Shown here: piece after piece, positions 41,370 through 50,300 of the stretch
Layout of the letters: every line of letters starts with the position of its first letter
How positions within the stretch are numbered: position 1 is the first letter of the stretch
Translations under genes and position numbers: made by a program
Origin: Dactylosporangium siamense
GTDB lineage: Bacteria; Actinomycetota; Actinomycetes; Mycobacteriales; Micromonosporaceae
Assembly (NCBI RefSeq): GCF_016862795.1
Contig: NZ_BONQ01000042.1
Span: forward strand, 1-59,883
Length of the DNA: 59,883 bases
Direction of reading: 5' to 3'
The notes under the pieces: generated by a model
Databases searched by the model: none
What the model was told of the DNA's origin: nothing
The model's input: the letters and a program-made list of their open reading frames with translations, nothing else

Positions 41370-42551
41370 GTGGCTACCACTGAAGCGGTCCCTGTCGCGC
41401 GGCGCCGGTCGCTGCTGCGCCCCCTGGTCTTCGCGCTGACCCTCGTCTCCGTCCTGACGCTGCTGTTCGGCGTGCCGTGGTGGTCGCTGGTGCAGTCGGG
41501 CAACGCGTGGCCGCTGGGTGTCCGCGTCACCGGCACCCTGGTCTTCGCCGTGGGGCTGGTCGGGTTCCCGGTGCTGATGATGCTCGGGCACGGCCGCCGG
41601 CACCTCGACTGGGCGTCGCGGATCGCCGACACGACCCTCGGCGTGGTGTGGCAGCTCTTCGTCTGGGCCGTCGCCGGTGACCTGCTGCGCCTCGCCCTGC
41701 TCGCCGGCGGGGTCGGCGACCCGCTGCGCTCCAGGGTGGTGGCCGGGTTCACCGCGGTCGTCGCGGTCGGCCTGCTGCTGTGGGGCTTCGTCGAGGCGAT
41801 GCGGGTGCCGCGGGTCCGCCGCGTGGAGGTCGCCATCCCGCGGCTCGGCGCCGGCCTGGACGGCCTGAAGGTCGTCCTGCTCACCGACACCCACTACGGC
41901 CCGATCGACCGGGTCCGCTGGTCCAAGGGCGTCACCGAGGTCGTCAACGGCCTGGACGCCGACATCGTCGCGCACACCGGCGACATCGCCGACGGCACCG
42001 TCGAGCAGCGCACCGCGCAGGCCGCCCCGCTCGGCGACGTCAAGGCCCGCCACGCCCGGGTGTACGTGACGGGCAACCACGAGTACTACGGCGAGGCCGA
42101 GGGCTGGCTGCAGCGGATGGGCGAGCTCGGCTGGGAGGCGCTGCACAACCGGCACCTGGTCGTGGAGCGCGGCGGCGACCGGCTCGTCGTGGCCGGCGTC
42201 GACGACCGCACCGCCGCCGGCACCGGCCTGCAGGGCCACCGCGCCGACCACGCCACCGCCCTCGCCGGCGCCGACCCGGACCTGCCGGTGCTGCTGCTGG
42301 CCCACCAGCCGAAGCAGATCGTCGACGCCGTCGAGCACGGCATCGACCTGCAGCTGTCGGGCCACACGCACGGCGGTCAGATGTGGCCGTTCCACTACCT
42401 GGTCCGGCTCGACCAGCCGGTGGTGCAGGGCCTGACCCGGCACGGCGCGCGCACCCAGCTCTACACGAGCCGTGGCACCGGCTTCTGGGGCCCGCCGTTC
42501 CGCATCTTCGCCCCGAGCGAGATCACCGAGCTGACCCTGCGCCGAGCCTGA
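41370..42551 (+). CDS. membrane-anchored metallophosphoesterase
   Basis: The 393-residue protein has four N-terminal membrane helices (about 18-145). A calcineurin-like phosphoesterase domain follows, with LLTDTHYGP (DxH near 174), AHTGDIADG (GD), VTGNHEYYG (GNHE) and LQLSGHTHGGQMWPF (GHTHGGQ). This is the YkuE/UDP-2,3-diacylglucosamine hydrolase-like membrane class. GTG 41370 lies 6 bases after CATGCT. It ends at hairpin copy C, opposite a universal stress protein gene. Confidence 0.92.
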   Translation: MATTEAVPVARRRSLLRPLVFALTLVSVLTLLFGVPWWSLVQSGNAWPLGVRVTGTLVFAVGLVGFPVLMMLGHGRRHLDWASRIADTTLGVVWQLFVWAVAGDLLRLALLAGGVGDPLRSRVVAGFTAVVAVGLLLWGFVEAMRVPRVRRVEVAIPRLGAGLDGLKVVLLTDTHYGPIDRVRWSKGVTEVVNGLDADIVAHTGDIADGTVEQRTAQAAPLGDVKARHARVYVTGNHEYYGEAEGWLQRMGELGWEALHNRHLVVERGGDRLVVAGVDDRTAAGTGLQGHRADHATALAGADPDLPVLLLAHQPKQIVDAVEHGIDLQLSGHTHGGQMWPFHYLVRLDQPVVQGLTRHGARTQLYTSRGTGFWGPPFRIFAPSEITELTLRRA

Positions 42552-42575
42552 CCGGCCGGTGCCAACACGCTTCTC

Positions 42576-42627
42576 ATGATCCCGTCGACGTTGTGTACCC
42601 AGACGTACCCAAAGTCGACGGGATCAT
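42576..42627. repeat. dispersed long hairpin, copy C
   Basis: A perfect 14-bp arm ATGATCCCGTCGAC (42576-42589) pairs with 42614-42627. The loop begins TTGTGTACCC. It lies between the convergent stops of the metallophosphoesterase and universal stress protein genes. It shares arm core and arm-adjacent word with copies A and B, and is a likely bidirectional terminator. Confidence 0.75.
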
Positions 42628-42681
42628 TAGGAAGTACCGGAAAAGGGACAGTCCTATCACGACGGCCGGTGAGGTGGCGCG

Positions 42682-43122
42682 TCAGGGCACGACGGTGACG
42701 GGCCACTTGCCGGACTTCACCAGGCGGACCGCGAGGGAGCCGACGAACCGGTGACCGAGCCGGGAGGAGGCGCCGACGACGACCGCGTCGGCCCGAAGCT
42801 CCGTCGCCGCCCGGACGATCTCGGAGTAGGGGTCGCCGCGGACCGCGACGAACTCGGCGCGGATCCCGGCGTGCACGGAGCCCGCCTCGACCTGCCGCCG
42901 CATGTCCTCGGTGGCCTCGGTGATGGCCTGCTCGACCGCGGCGTACGCGCCAGGGGCGAAGACGCTGGCGGCTGGCACGCCGGCGACGTAGACCACGACG
43001 AGCCGGGCACCCTGCCGGCGGGCCAGGCCGGCGGCATACGCGCCGGCCCGCAGCGACGTGTCGGAGCCGTCGACGCCGACGACGATGACCTTCGGGCCGT
43101 CCGTGCCCAGTTCGAAGACCAC
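42682..43122 (-). CDS. universal stress protein (single UspA domain)
   Basis: This 146-residue Usp domain has VIVVGVDGSDTSLRAGAYA at the start and the ATP loop VVGASSRLGHRFVGSLAVRLVKSGKWPVTVV, matching G-x2-G-x9-G-S. It should bind ATP. GTG 43122 lies 6 bases after CATGCT, so the mRNA is probably leaderless; the longer in-frame start at 43200 would run through a hairpin. Confidence 0.9.
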   Translation of the reverse strand: MVFELGTDGPKVIVVGVDGSDTSLRAGAYAAGLARRQGARLVVVYVAGVPAASVFAPGAYAAVEQAITEATEDMRRQVEAGSVHAGIRAEFVAVRGDPYSEIVRAATELRADAVVVGASSRLGHRFVGSLAVRLVKSGKWPVTVVP

Positions 43123-43140
43123 GGCACCAGCATGCCGCAG

Positions 43141-43165
43141 CCCCCGGCGGATCCGCATCCGGGGG
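43141..43165. terminator. hairpin between GtrA operon and universal stress gene
   Basis: CCCCCGG (43141-43147) pairs with CCGGGGG (43159-43165), with CGGATCCG inside. It follows the GtrA gene on the minus strand and precedes the stress-protein promoter, so it probably ends the glycosyltransferase operon. Confidence 0.55.
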
Positions 43166-43183
43166 CCGCGGCACGAAAGCGTC

Positions 43184-43251
43184 TCAAACAGTCTCGGCAA
43201 CCGGCGTCAACAAACTCGGCGACCGCCGTCAAACAGTCTCGGCGACCGGCG
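43184..43251. repeat. three 22-23-bp tandem copies of the GtrA gene's last codons
   Basis: Units 43184-43206, 43207-43228 and 43229-43251 all read roughly TCAAACAGTCTCGGCGACCG. The third encodes the C-terminal PVAETV and stop of the GtrA protein. The other two lie just past the stop and contain stop-like TCA words. This is a local 3'-end duplication. Confidence 0.75.
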
Positions 43252-43672
43252 AAGGGATGGACGCCGGCCGGTAGATGAACCGGTCGGTGATGCCGAACCG
43301 CAGGCCGAAGGCGAGCACCAGGGTCACCAGGTTGGCGACCAGCTCGTTGACGCCCGCCCAGGAGACCAGCAGCGCCAGCAGGGGCAGCCGGACGGCCAGG
43401 TCGAGGTTGTTGAGGACCACGAACCGGCCGAAGCGCCCGGCCCAGTGCCGGCCCCGGCGGCTGCGGAACACCACCAGGTCGACGAGGACGAAGTTCCAGC
43501 AGATGGCGACCTCGGTCGCGGCCACGGCCGCCGGCAGGTAGTGCAGGTGCCAGTGGTCGACGAGGAGCCACATGACGGCGAGGTTGGGCAGGACCCCGGA
43601 GGCACCGACGGCGCCGAAGCCCGCCACGCGCAGCAGGGCGCGGAACCTCGCCATGCCCAGCAGGGCCTTCAC
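43229..43672 (-). CDS. GtrA-family membrane protein
   Basis: This 147-residue protein has four membrane helices (LLRVAGFGAVGASGVL; VAICWNFVLVDLVVF; LPLLALLVSW; LVTLVLAFGLRFG), the GtrA/DPMS accessory fold thought to move or position polyprenyl-phosphate sugars. GTG 43672 overlaps the stop of the GT39-like gene (GTGA). It is the last gene of a four-gene operon with two glycosyltransferases and a PA14 exoprotein. Confidence 0.9.
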   Translation of the reverse strand: MKALLGMARFRALLRVAGFGAVGASGVLPNLAVMWLLVDHWHLHYLPAAVAATEVAICWNFVLVDLVVFRSRRGRHWAGRFGRFVVLNNLDLAVRLPLLALLVSWAGVNELVANLVTLVLAFGLRFGITDRFIYRPASIPSPVAETV

Positions 43673-45189
43673 GCGTGCACCTTCCGGACGACGACCTCCC
43701 CGAAGCGGACCACCTCGGTCGACTCGACCATGCCCTGCTTGATGGTGGGCAGTTCGGCGAGGGTGGTGCCGGCCAGTTTGGCGATGACGATGTAGTCGAT
43801 GCTGGCCACGCCGGCCGGCAGGATGTCGGCCATGACGGCGGGGTCGGTGTCGACTTTCCACAGCCAGACCGGTTTCGTGAACCCGGCGAGCTTCAGGTCC
43901 ATCCAGATGTAGTCGTCGGTGACGACGACCGCGTCCCGGGCCACGTTGTCGATGATCCATTGCGTCGCCGCGCGGGAGTCGGCGCTGCCGTCGACCTTCG
44001 CCTGGTCCCGCAGGGTGGTGACCCAGCCGGGCAGGACCAGCAGGGCCGCCAGTGCACCGGCTGCCAAGGCGGACGGAAGGCGAAAGCGCGACAAGCGCGA
44101 CCAGGCCACGTCGCCGGCGCCGGCGATGAGCAGTGCCGCGAAGGGCAGCAGGGCGATGACGTAGGCGAACGGCACGTAGCCGCCGCGGCACATCATCACG
44201 ACCTGGATGAGCAGCGCCAGCGCGACCGGCCGGAACCGGCGCACGACCAGGCCGACCGCGATGAGCGCGACCCCGGGCAGCAGCAGCCACGGGTCGAGGT
44301 CGACCCACGACTTCGCCAGGCTGTACGTGCCGGACGAGGGGTCCAGCAGGCTGCCGCTGCCCCGGCGGGCGAACACCTGCCACCACAGCGCCCAGGTCAG
44401 GCTGACGTGCCCCTCGCCCGGCAGCAGCTCGTTCTTCAGCAGCGCGAAGACCGGATACGAGGCCACCAGTACACCGAACGACACGAAGAACACACCGAGG
44501 TTCCACACGCGGGTGCGCCGCGAGGTGTGCTGGACGAGCAGCCAGACCAGGGCCGGCAGGAGGATGACGATGGTCTCCTTGCACAGTGCGGCCGAGGCGA
44601 ACCAGATCGCGGTCCACAACGACGCGCCGACGCTGCGCCGCGGTGAGGCGGCCGCGGCGAACGCGGCGATGGTGAACATGGTCGCGAGGTTGTCCAGGAA
44701 GACCATGCGGTGGAAGAAGACCGCGAGGGGGCTGATCGCGAAGACGAACACGGCGACGCCGGACCAGGCCCGGTTCAGCCGCAGCCGCCGGGCCAGCAGG
44801 AACAGCAGGGCGCAGCTGACCAGCGCGGAGATGAGCATGACCTCGCGGCCGACCATGACCGCGCTGGGTGCGCGGTCGAAGCCGTCGGTGACGCCCGCGT
44901 AGCCGGCGATGATGGCCCAGCCGAGGAACGGGTGGTCGTACCAGTAGGTGTAGTGCGACAGGGCGCCGTGGTCGAGCATCGCCCACGCCTGGTTGACGTA
45001 GGTGCCCTCGTCGTCGTTGATGCGGCCGGGCCAGCCGTGCAGGTTCCAGCCGTTGACGAACCCGGCGAGGACCAGCAGCGGGGTGAGGACGTACAGCGAC
45101 CTGCGGTGATGTCGCCAGCGCGACTCCCGCACCGTAACGGCGACGGGCGCGCGGACCGGGCTGCGCTCGATTTCCAGGACCGCGGTCAT
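43669..45189 (-). CDS. GT39/ArnT-like membrane glycosyltransferase
   Basis: This 506-residue polytopic protein has about eleven membrane helices. The first extracytoplasmic loop contains RINDDEGTYVNQAWAML, with the paired acidic residues characteristic of GT-C enzymes, and later YWYDHPFLGWAIIAGY. The C-terminal soluble part has NVARDAVVVTDDYIWMDL. Such enzymes use polyprenyl-phosphate sugars made by GT2 enzymes. ATG 45189 overlaps the stop of the double-GT2 gene (ATGA). It probably glycosylates an exported glycan or protein. Confidence 0.9.
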   Translation of the reverse strand: MTAVLEIERSPVRAPVAVTVRESRWRHHRRSLYVLTPLLVLAGFVNGWNLHGWPGRINDDEGTYVNQAWAMLDHGALSHYTYWYDHPFLGWAIIAGYAGVTDGFDRAPSAVMVGREVMLISALVSCALLFLLARRLRLNRAWSGVAVFVFAISPLAVFFHRMVFLDNLATMFTIAAFAAAASPRRSVGASLWTAIWFASAALCKETIVILLPALVWLLVQHTSRRTRVWNLGVFFVSFGVLVASYPVFALLKNELLPGEGHVSLTWALWWQVFARRGSGSLLDPSSGTYSLAKSWVDLDPWLLLPGVALIAVGLVVRRFRPVALALLIQVVMMCRGGYVPFAYVIALLPFAALLIAGAGDVAWSRLSRFRLPSALAAGALAALLVLPGWVTTLRDQAKVDGSADSRAATQWIIDNVARDAVVVTDDYIWMDLKLAGFTKPVWLWKVDTDPAVMADILPAGVASIDYIVIAKLAGTTLAELPTIKQGMVESTEVVRFGEVVVRKVHA

Positions 45190-47324
45190 GCGGGGGTGCC
45201 TTCCAGAGCCAGCGGACGGTGGTGGCCGCCGTGGGCGGTCTTGTGCCAGGTGGTGTTGCCGTCGACGTGCTGCCACACGGCCCAGAACGCGGCACCCATC
45301 AGCACCCACTGGTAGACGGGCGCGCCGAACAGCAGGAACGCGTAGTGCCGCCACAGGACCTTCTGCCGATACGCACGAGCGAACTCGCGCAGCCCGACGA
45401 TCTGTGTCGCCAGGGTGATGATGATCGGCACGAACGGCGCGTACATCAGCATCGCCACGAAGACGGGCACCTTGAGCCAGAGGATCGTGACGACCGACAG
45501 CGGCAGCAGCAGCGCGGAGAAGGCCTGCAGGAACGGGGTTGCCAGGATGTACCCGGCGAGGGCCCGCTGGCGCAGCGTGGGCAGGGTCGCCCAGCGGCCT
45601 TCGAGCAGGATGCTGAGGAAGCCCTGGTTCCAGCGGACCCGCTGCCAGAACAGCGACCCGGACCGGCGGCTGCCGATGGTCTGCGGCACCTCCTCGCGGG
45701 TGGCGAGCTCCGGTTCGTAGGCGGCGACGACGCGGGCGTCGTACCGGGTGCACAGCAGCACCCCGAGCGCGCAGTCCTCGGTGAGGTTGTCGGGCCAGCC
45801 GCCGGCCTGTTCGAGCAGCTGCCGGCGGATGAACACGGTGTTGCCGCCGAGGGGTACGAACCCGGTCCGCACCTGGTAGAACATGCGGCTGGTGAACCAG
45901 AAGAAGTACTCCATCACGTTGTGGACCTTGAACCAGTCGCGGACCCTGGTGCCGAGCGTCATCAGCTGCACGCCGCCCTGCACGACGTCGGCGTCGGTGC
46001 TGCCGAACAGCGTGTTGACCCGGGTCAGCAGCTGCGGGGCGACGTCGTCCTCGGCGTCGACGACGCCGATCACGGTGCCGGTCGCGACCTCCAGGGCCGC
46101 GTTGAGCTGCCGCGGCTTGTTGGATCTGGTGTACGCGCGCACCACCGTGCGGACCCGGCCGTGCGGGTCGTGCTCGGCCTGGACCCGCTGGACCTCGGCG
46201 ATGGTCGCGTCGTCGCCGTCGCACAGCGACACGAGGATCTCGTAGTCGTCGTGGTCCTGCTGGAGCAGGTGCCGCAGGGTGCCGGCGATGACGAACTCCT
46301 CGTTGAGCGCCGGCACGATGATCGTGAAGCGTTCCTTGATCTCGTCGGGCACCGCGGCCGGCCACCGCATCTGTTCGACGGCTTCGGGGGTGCGCCAGCC
46401 GTACAGCCGCCACCGGACCTCGAGGGCACCGACGACGGTGTTGTACGTGGCGACAACCGTCACCAGCAGCGCCAGGACGGCGGCGCCGGACAGCGGCGAC
46501 ACGGCGAGCGCGAGGGTGGCGGCGCCGATGACGCCCAGCAGCGCGGCCCAGCGCAGCACCGGCGTGCCGAACCAGGTGACCAGCCGCAGCCAGGGCAGCT
46601 GGCGCAGATAGAGCATCCCTTGCCGGAGGTCGCCCTTGCTGGCGCCGGCGTGCCGCTGCCCGAAGTCCAGCGGCAGTTCGGTCCGGCGGAGTCGGGGGTA
46701 CCGGGCCAGGATCTCCAGCAGGATCTTGAAGCCCCGTGACCGCAGCTTGTCGGTGTCCATCTTGTCGAGACGAACCCCGAAAAATCCGGTCATGGGGTCC
46801 GTCACGCCGCGCAGCGCGAACGGAAACGCCACCCGCGCCAGGAGCGTCGACCCGCTCGACACGAACCGCCGCAGCGGCCCATCGAGGCCACCGCTGCTGC
46901 CACCCTCGCAATAGCGGCTCGCCATCACGAGGTCAACCTCGTCGAGCGCGGCCAGCATCGAAGGGACCAGCTCCGGCGGGTGCTGCAGGTCGGCGTCCAT
47001 GACCAGGGCCTTCACGGCCCGGGCCCGCCGGAACCCGTCGACGACCGCGCCGGCGAGCCCGCCGACCCGCTGACCGCCGGTGCGGTGGAACACCCGCACC
47101 CGCAGGTCGTCGCGCTCCAATCGGGCCGCCGCCAGGGCGATCGCGTCGACGGTGTGCTCGTTGTCGCTGTCGTCGACGAACAACAGCTCGACGTCGTGCA
47201 GTACCGCCGCCAACCGCTCGATCAAAGGTCCAACGTTGTCTTCCTCATGTCGGCAGGGGATGACGATGGTGCAAAGCACCGCAGGTGTCGCACGGGCGCG
47301 TGAAACAGGGGCCGTGGGGGTCAC
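45186..47324 (-). CDS. double GT2 glycosyltransferase (polyprenyl-P-sugar synthase fused to a second GT2)
   Basis: The 712-residue fusion has a DPM1-like GT2 domain at about 15-240 (TIVIPCRHEEDNVGPLIERL; ALVMDADLQHPPE; PMTGFFGVRLDKM). After a membrane pair at about 255-310 comes a second, processive-type GT2 at about 340-580 (FTIIVPALNEEFVIAGTL; VIGVVDAEDD; GGNTVFIRRQLLEQAGG; EDCALGVLL; RVRWNQGFL), then C-terminal helices. GTG 47324 follows AAGGAG. It lies 22 bases after the PA14 gene. It likely makes a lipid-linked sugar and also polymerises or transfers one. Confidence 0.9.
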   Translation of the reverse strand: MTPTAPVSRARATPAVLCTIVIPCRHEEDNVGPLIERLAAVLHDVELLFVDDSDNEHTVDAIALAAARLERDDLRVRVFHRTGGQRVGGLAGAVVDGFRRARAVKALVMDADLQHPPELVPSMLAALDEVDLVMASRYCEGGSSGGLDGPLRRFVSSGSTLLARVAFPFALRGVTDPMTGFFGVRLDKMDTDKLRSRGFKILLEILARYPRLRRTELPLDFGQRHAGASKGDLRQGMLYLRQLPWLRLVTWFGTPVLRWAALLGVIGAATLALAVSPLSGAAVLALLVTVVATYNTVVGALEVRWRLYGWRTPEAVEQMRWPAAVPDEIKERFTIIVPALNEEFVIAGTLRHLLQQDHDDYEILVSLCDGDDATIAEVQRVQAEHDPHGRVRTVVRAYTRSNKPRQLNAALEVATGTVIGVVDAEDDVAPQLLTRVNTLFGSTDADVVQGGVQLMTLGTRVRDWFKVHNVMEYFFWFTSRMFYQVRTGFVPLGGNTVFIRRQLLEQAGGWPDNLTEDCALGVLLCTRYDARVVAAYEPELATREEVPQTIGSRRSGSLFWQRVRWNQGFLSILLEGRWATLPTLRQRALAGYILATPFLQAFSALLLPLSVVTILWLKVPVFVAMLMYAPFVPIIITLATQIVGLREFARAYRQKVLWRHYAFLLFGAPVYQWVLMGAAFWAVWQHVDGNTTWHKTAHGGHHRPLALEGTPA

Positions 47325-47346
47325 GTGGTTCTCCTTCAACACAGAT

Positions 47347-50300
47347 TCACAACCGGATGACCGAACAGCGCGCCAGTGCGCCACCGCCGCTGTCGAAGTA
47401 CTCGACGGTGAAGGTGTGATCGCCTTCAGCCAGGGCGGTTTCGAACGTGTACGTGGTCGGCGGGTGGTCGGACCATCCGTCGATCACCACGGCTCCGTCG
47501 ATCGAGACGCGGATGCCGTCGTCACTGGTGGCGGTGATGCGGTACGTGCCGCCGGGCAGGTGGTCGGTCCTGGTCCAGCGGGCGGAGAACCCGTCGGCGG
47601 GCAGGCCCTCGGCCGGGGCCTCGGCGCCCCAGTCGTGGTCGATGGCCAGGTCCTGCCGGGTCAGCACGGGCGCTCCGGTGGCGGTTGTGTTGCTGTAGAA
47701 GGACGCCGTCCACGGGACCGGGGCCGGCGGGTCGGCGGTCTTGTCGTAGCTGAGCCGCACGATGGCCCCGCCGGTCTTCTCGTAGTACTCGACGACGATG
47801 ACGTGGGCGCCCTCGGCGAGGCTGCGCTGGACCACGAACGTCGACGGCGGCTGGTCGCGCCACTCGTCCAGGACGAGCACGCCGTCGACATAGAGCCGGA
47901 CGCCGTCGTCGGCGAGCAGCTTGAACGTGTAGACGCCGGCGGCGAGGTTGTCCGTGCGGGTCCACCGGACCGAGTAGCCGTCGGCCGGCACGCCGGGGCC
48001 GGGCGCGCCGAGGCCCCAGTCGAAGTCGACGCCCGGGTCCTGGCGCAGCATCGCGGGGGTGCCGGCCAGGTCGGTGCCGAGGTAGTAGACGCCATCCCAG
48101 CCGGGCGGTGACGTGACGTCGCCGACCCGCCGGTAGCCGAACTGCAGCCGGGCGCCGGCGGCGTTCTCGTAGTACTCGACGCGGATCGCGTGCGGCCCGC
48201 CGAGCAGCAGCTTGTCGGCGGTGAACTCCTCGTTCTGGTCCCGCCACTTGTTCAGGATCAGCTGGTCGTCGACGTAGACGCGGACGCCGTCGTCGCTGGC
48301 CCCGCTGAAGCGGTACAGGCCGGAGGGGAGCACGTCGGTGCGGGTGTACACGGCGATGAAGTGGTCGTCGCCGATCCCGTCGCCGGGGCCGCCGTCGCCG
48401 TACGGGTGGTCGATCGCCGTTTCGGTCCGTTGCAGGTCGGGCGCGCGCAACGGGATCGACGGCTGCGACCCGGAGCCGGGCGTGTTCCAGTAGCTCGCGC
48501 TCCACGGCGGCGCCGGGGGCAGGTCACCGGCCCGGTCCCAGGCGAGGCGGGCGACGGCTCCCGCGCCGTTCTCGTAGTACTCCATGACGATGGTGTGCGC
48601 GCCGCCGCCGAGCGCGAGCCGGGCGGTGTACTGCGTGACGCCCTGGTCGCCCCAGTGGTCGATGACCTTCTGCCCGTCGACCCACAGCCGGACCCCGTCG
48701 TCGGTGGTGGTGACGAAGTCGTAGTAGCCGGAGGCGAGCGTCACCGAGCGGGTGTACCGCGCGGCGAAGTGATCCACGTCGATCACCGGGTCCGGTGAGC
48801 CGAGCCCCCAGTCGTGGTCGACGCCGGTCTCGCTGCGGATGAGCTGCGGCCGCGTCGCCGGGAGCGTCGGCGCGGAACCGGCGCCTGGGGTGTTCCAGTA
48901 CTCCGCGATGTACTCGTCGCGGGGCTGGTCCGGCGTCGTGTCCCAGGACAGCGTCGCGGTGGCGTCCACGGCGGTGTCGAAGAACTCCATCCGGACCTTG
49001 TGCGGCCCGGCGGCGAGGTCGGCGACGTAGTCGTAGGCGGTCGTGCCCTGGTCGTGCCACTGGTCGATGACGATCTCGTCGTCGAGGAACAGCCGGGCGC
49101 CGTCGTCGGAGGCGATCGTGAAGCGGTACCGGCCGGCGGCGAAGTACTGCGTCTTGGACCAGCGGGCGGAGAAGTTGTCGGCGTTGACCCCGGGACCGGG
49201 CGGGCCGTCGGCCCAGATGAACTCGACCTTCTTGTCCTGCCGGGTCAGTGCCGGCGGGCCGGCCAGCTCCTTGTTGTTGAAGTACTCGCCGAGGAACGGC
49301 GCCGACGGCGCGTAGTTCGCGGTCCAGGTCGCCGACTGCGCTTCTTCTGTGGGCGGCGTGGTGATGAAGTGCCGGATCGCGCCGCCGTCGGACCAGCCGG
49401 TGAAGTGGTACATGTTGCCGTCCGCGCCCTGCAGGGACGGCGGTGCGGCGAGCTCCCGTTTGAAGCCGACGACGCCGTGGACCGTGTCCGGGGTCGCGAT
49501 CGGCACCCCGTCGAGGGTCAGCCCGAGGCCCGGCGGGTTGGTCCTGAACGTCATCAGCGACGTCCGCGGGTAGATGAACACCGATTTGGCGCTGGTGAGC
49601 CCGTTGCGGTCGGTGACGGTCACCTTGATCTCGAACCAGGTGTCCGCGGACGCCTCGCCGGTGACCGGGATCGTGAACGTGCCGACCCGGCCGGTCAGCG
49701 GCCCGACGAACGGGTGGATGTGGGTGTTGTGGTGCAGGAACACCTCGGTCTTGATGTCGCCGTCGCTGACGTCGTAGCCGGCGGCCTCGGTGCCGAACGC
49801 GTTGTAGGTGATCGTGTCGCCGGACGTGTACAGGGCACCGTCGACGGGCGCGGCGACCTGGACGGTGGGCGGCGCGCCGACCTGCACGACGATCGGTTTG
49901 GACGCGACGGTGTTCTGCCCGTCGGAGACGGTGAGCGTCACCGTGCGGACGCCGACCGTCGAGTAGGTCTTCGTGGGGTTCGGCGCGGTACTGCTCGTGC
50001 CGTCGCCGAGGTCCCAGTGGTACGTGAGGTCGTCGCCGTCGGGGTCGCTGGTGCCGGCGCTGCTGAAGTGCACCGTCAGCGGCTGCTGCCCACCGGTGGA
50101 GTCCGCGGTGGCGCGCACGACGGGCGCGCTGCCGGCGAGGCTGTAGGAGACCTTGTACAGCTGGCCCGGGAAGTACGTGATGTAGTACAGCGAGCCGTCC
50201 GGCCCGACCTTCAGGTCCACCACGCTGCCGGCTTCCGGGTCGAAGTCCTTGACCTGGGTGATCTGGCCGGCGTCGTCGAGCAGCGCCTGCTTGATGAAGC

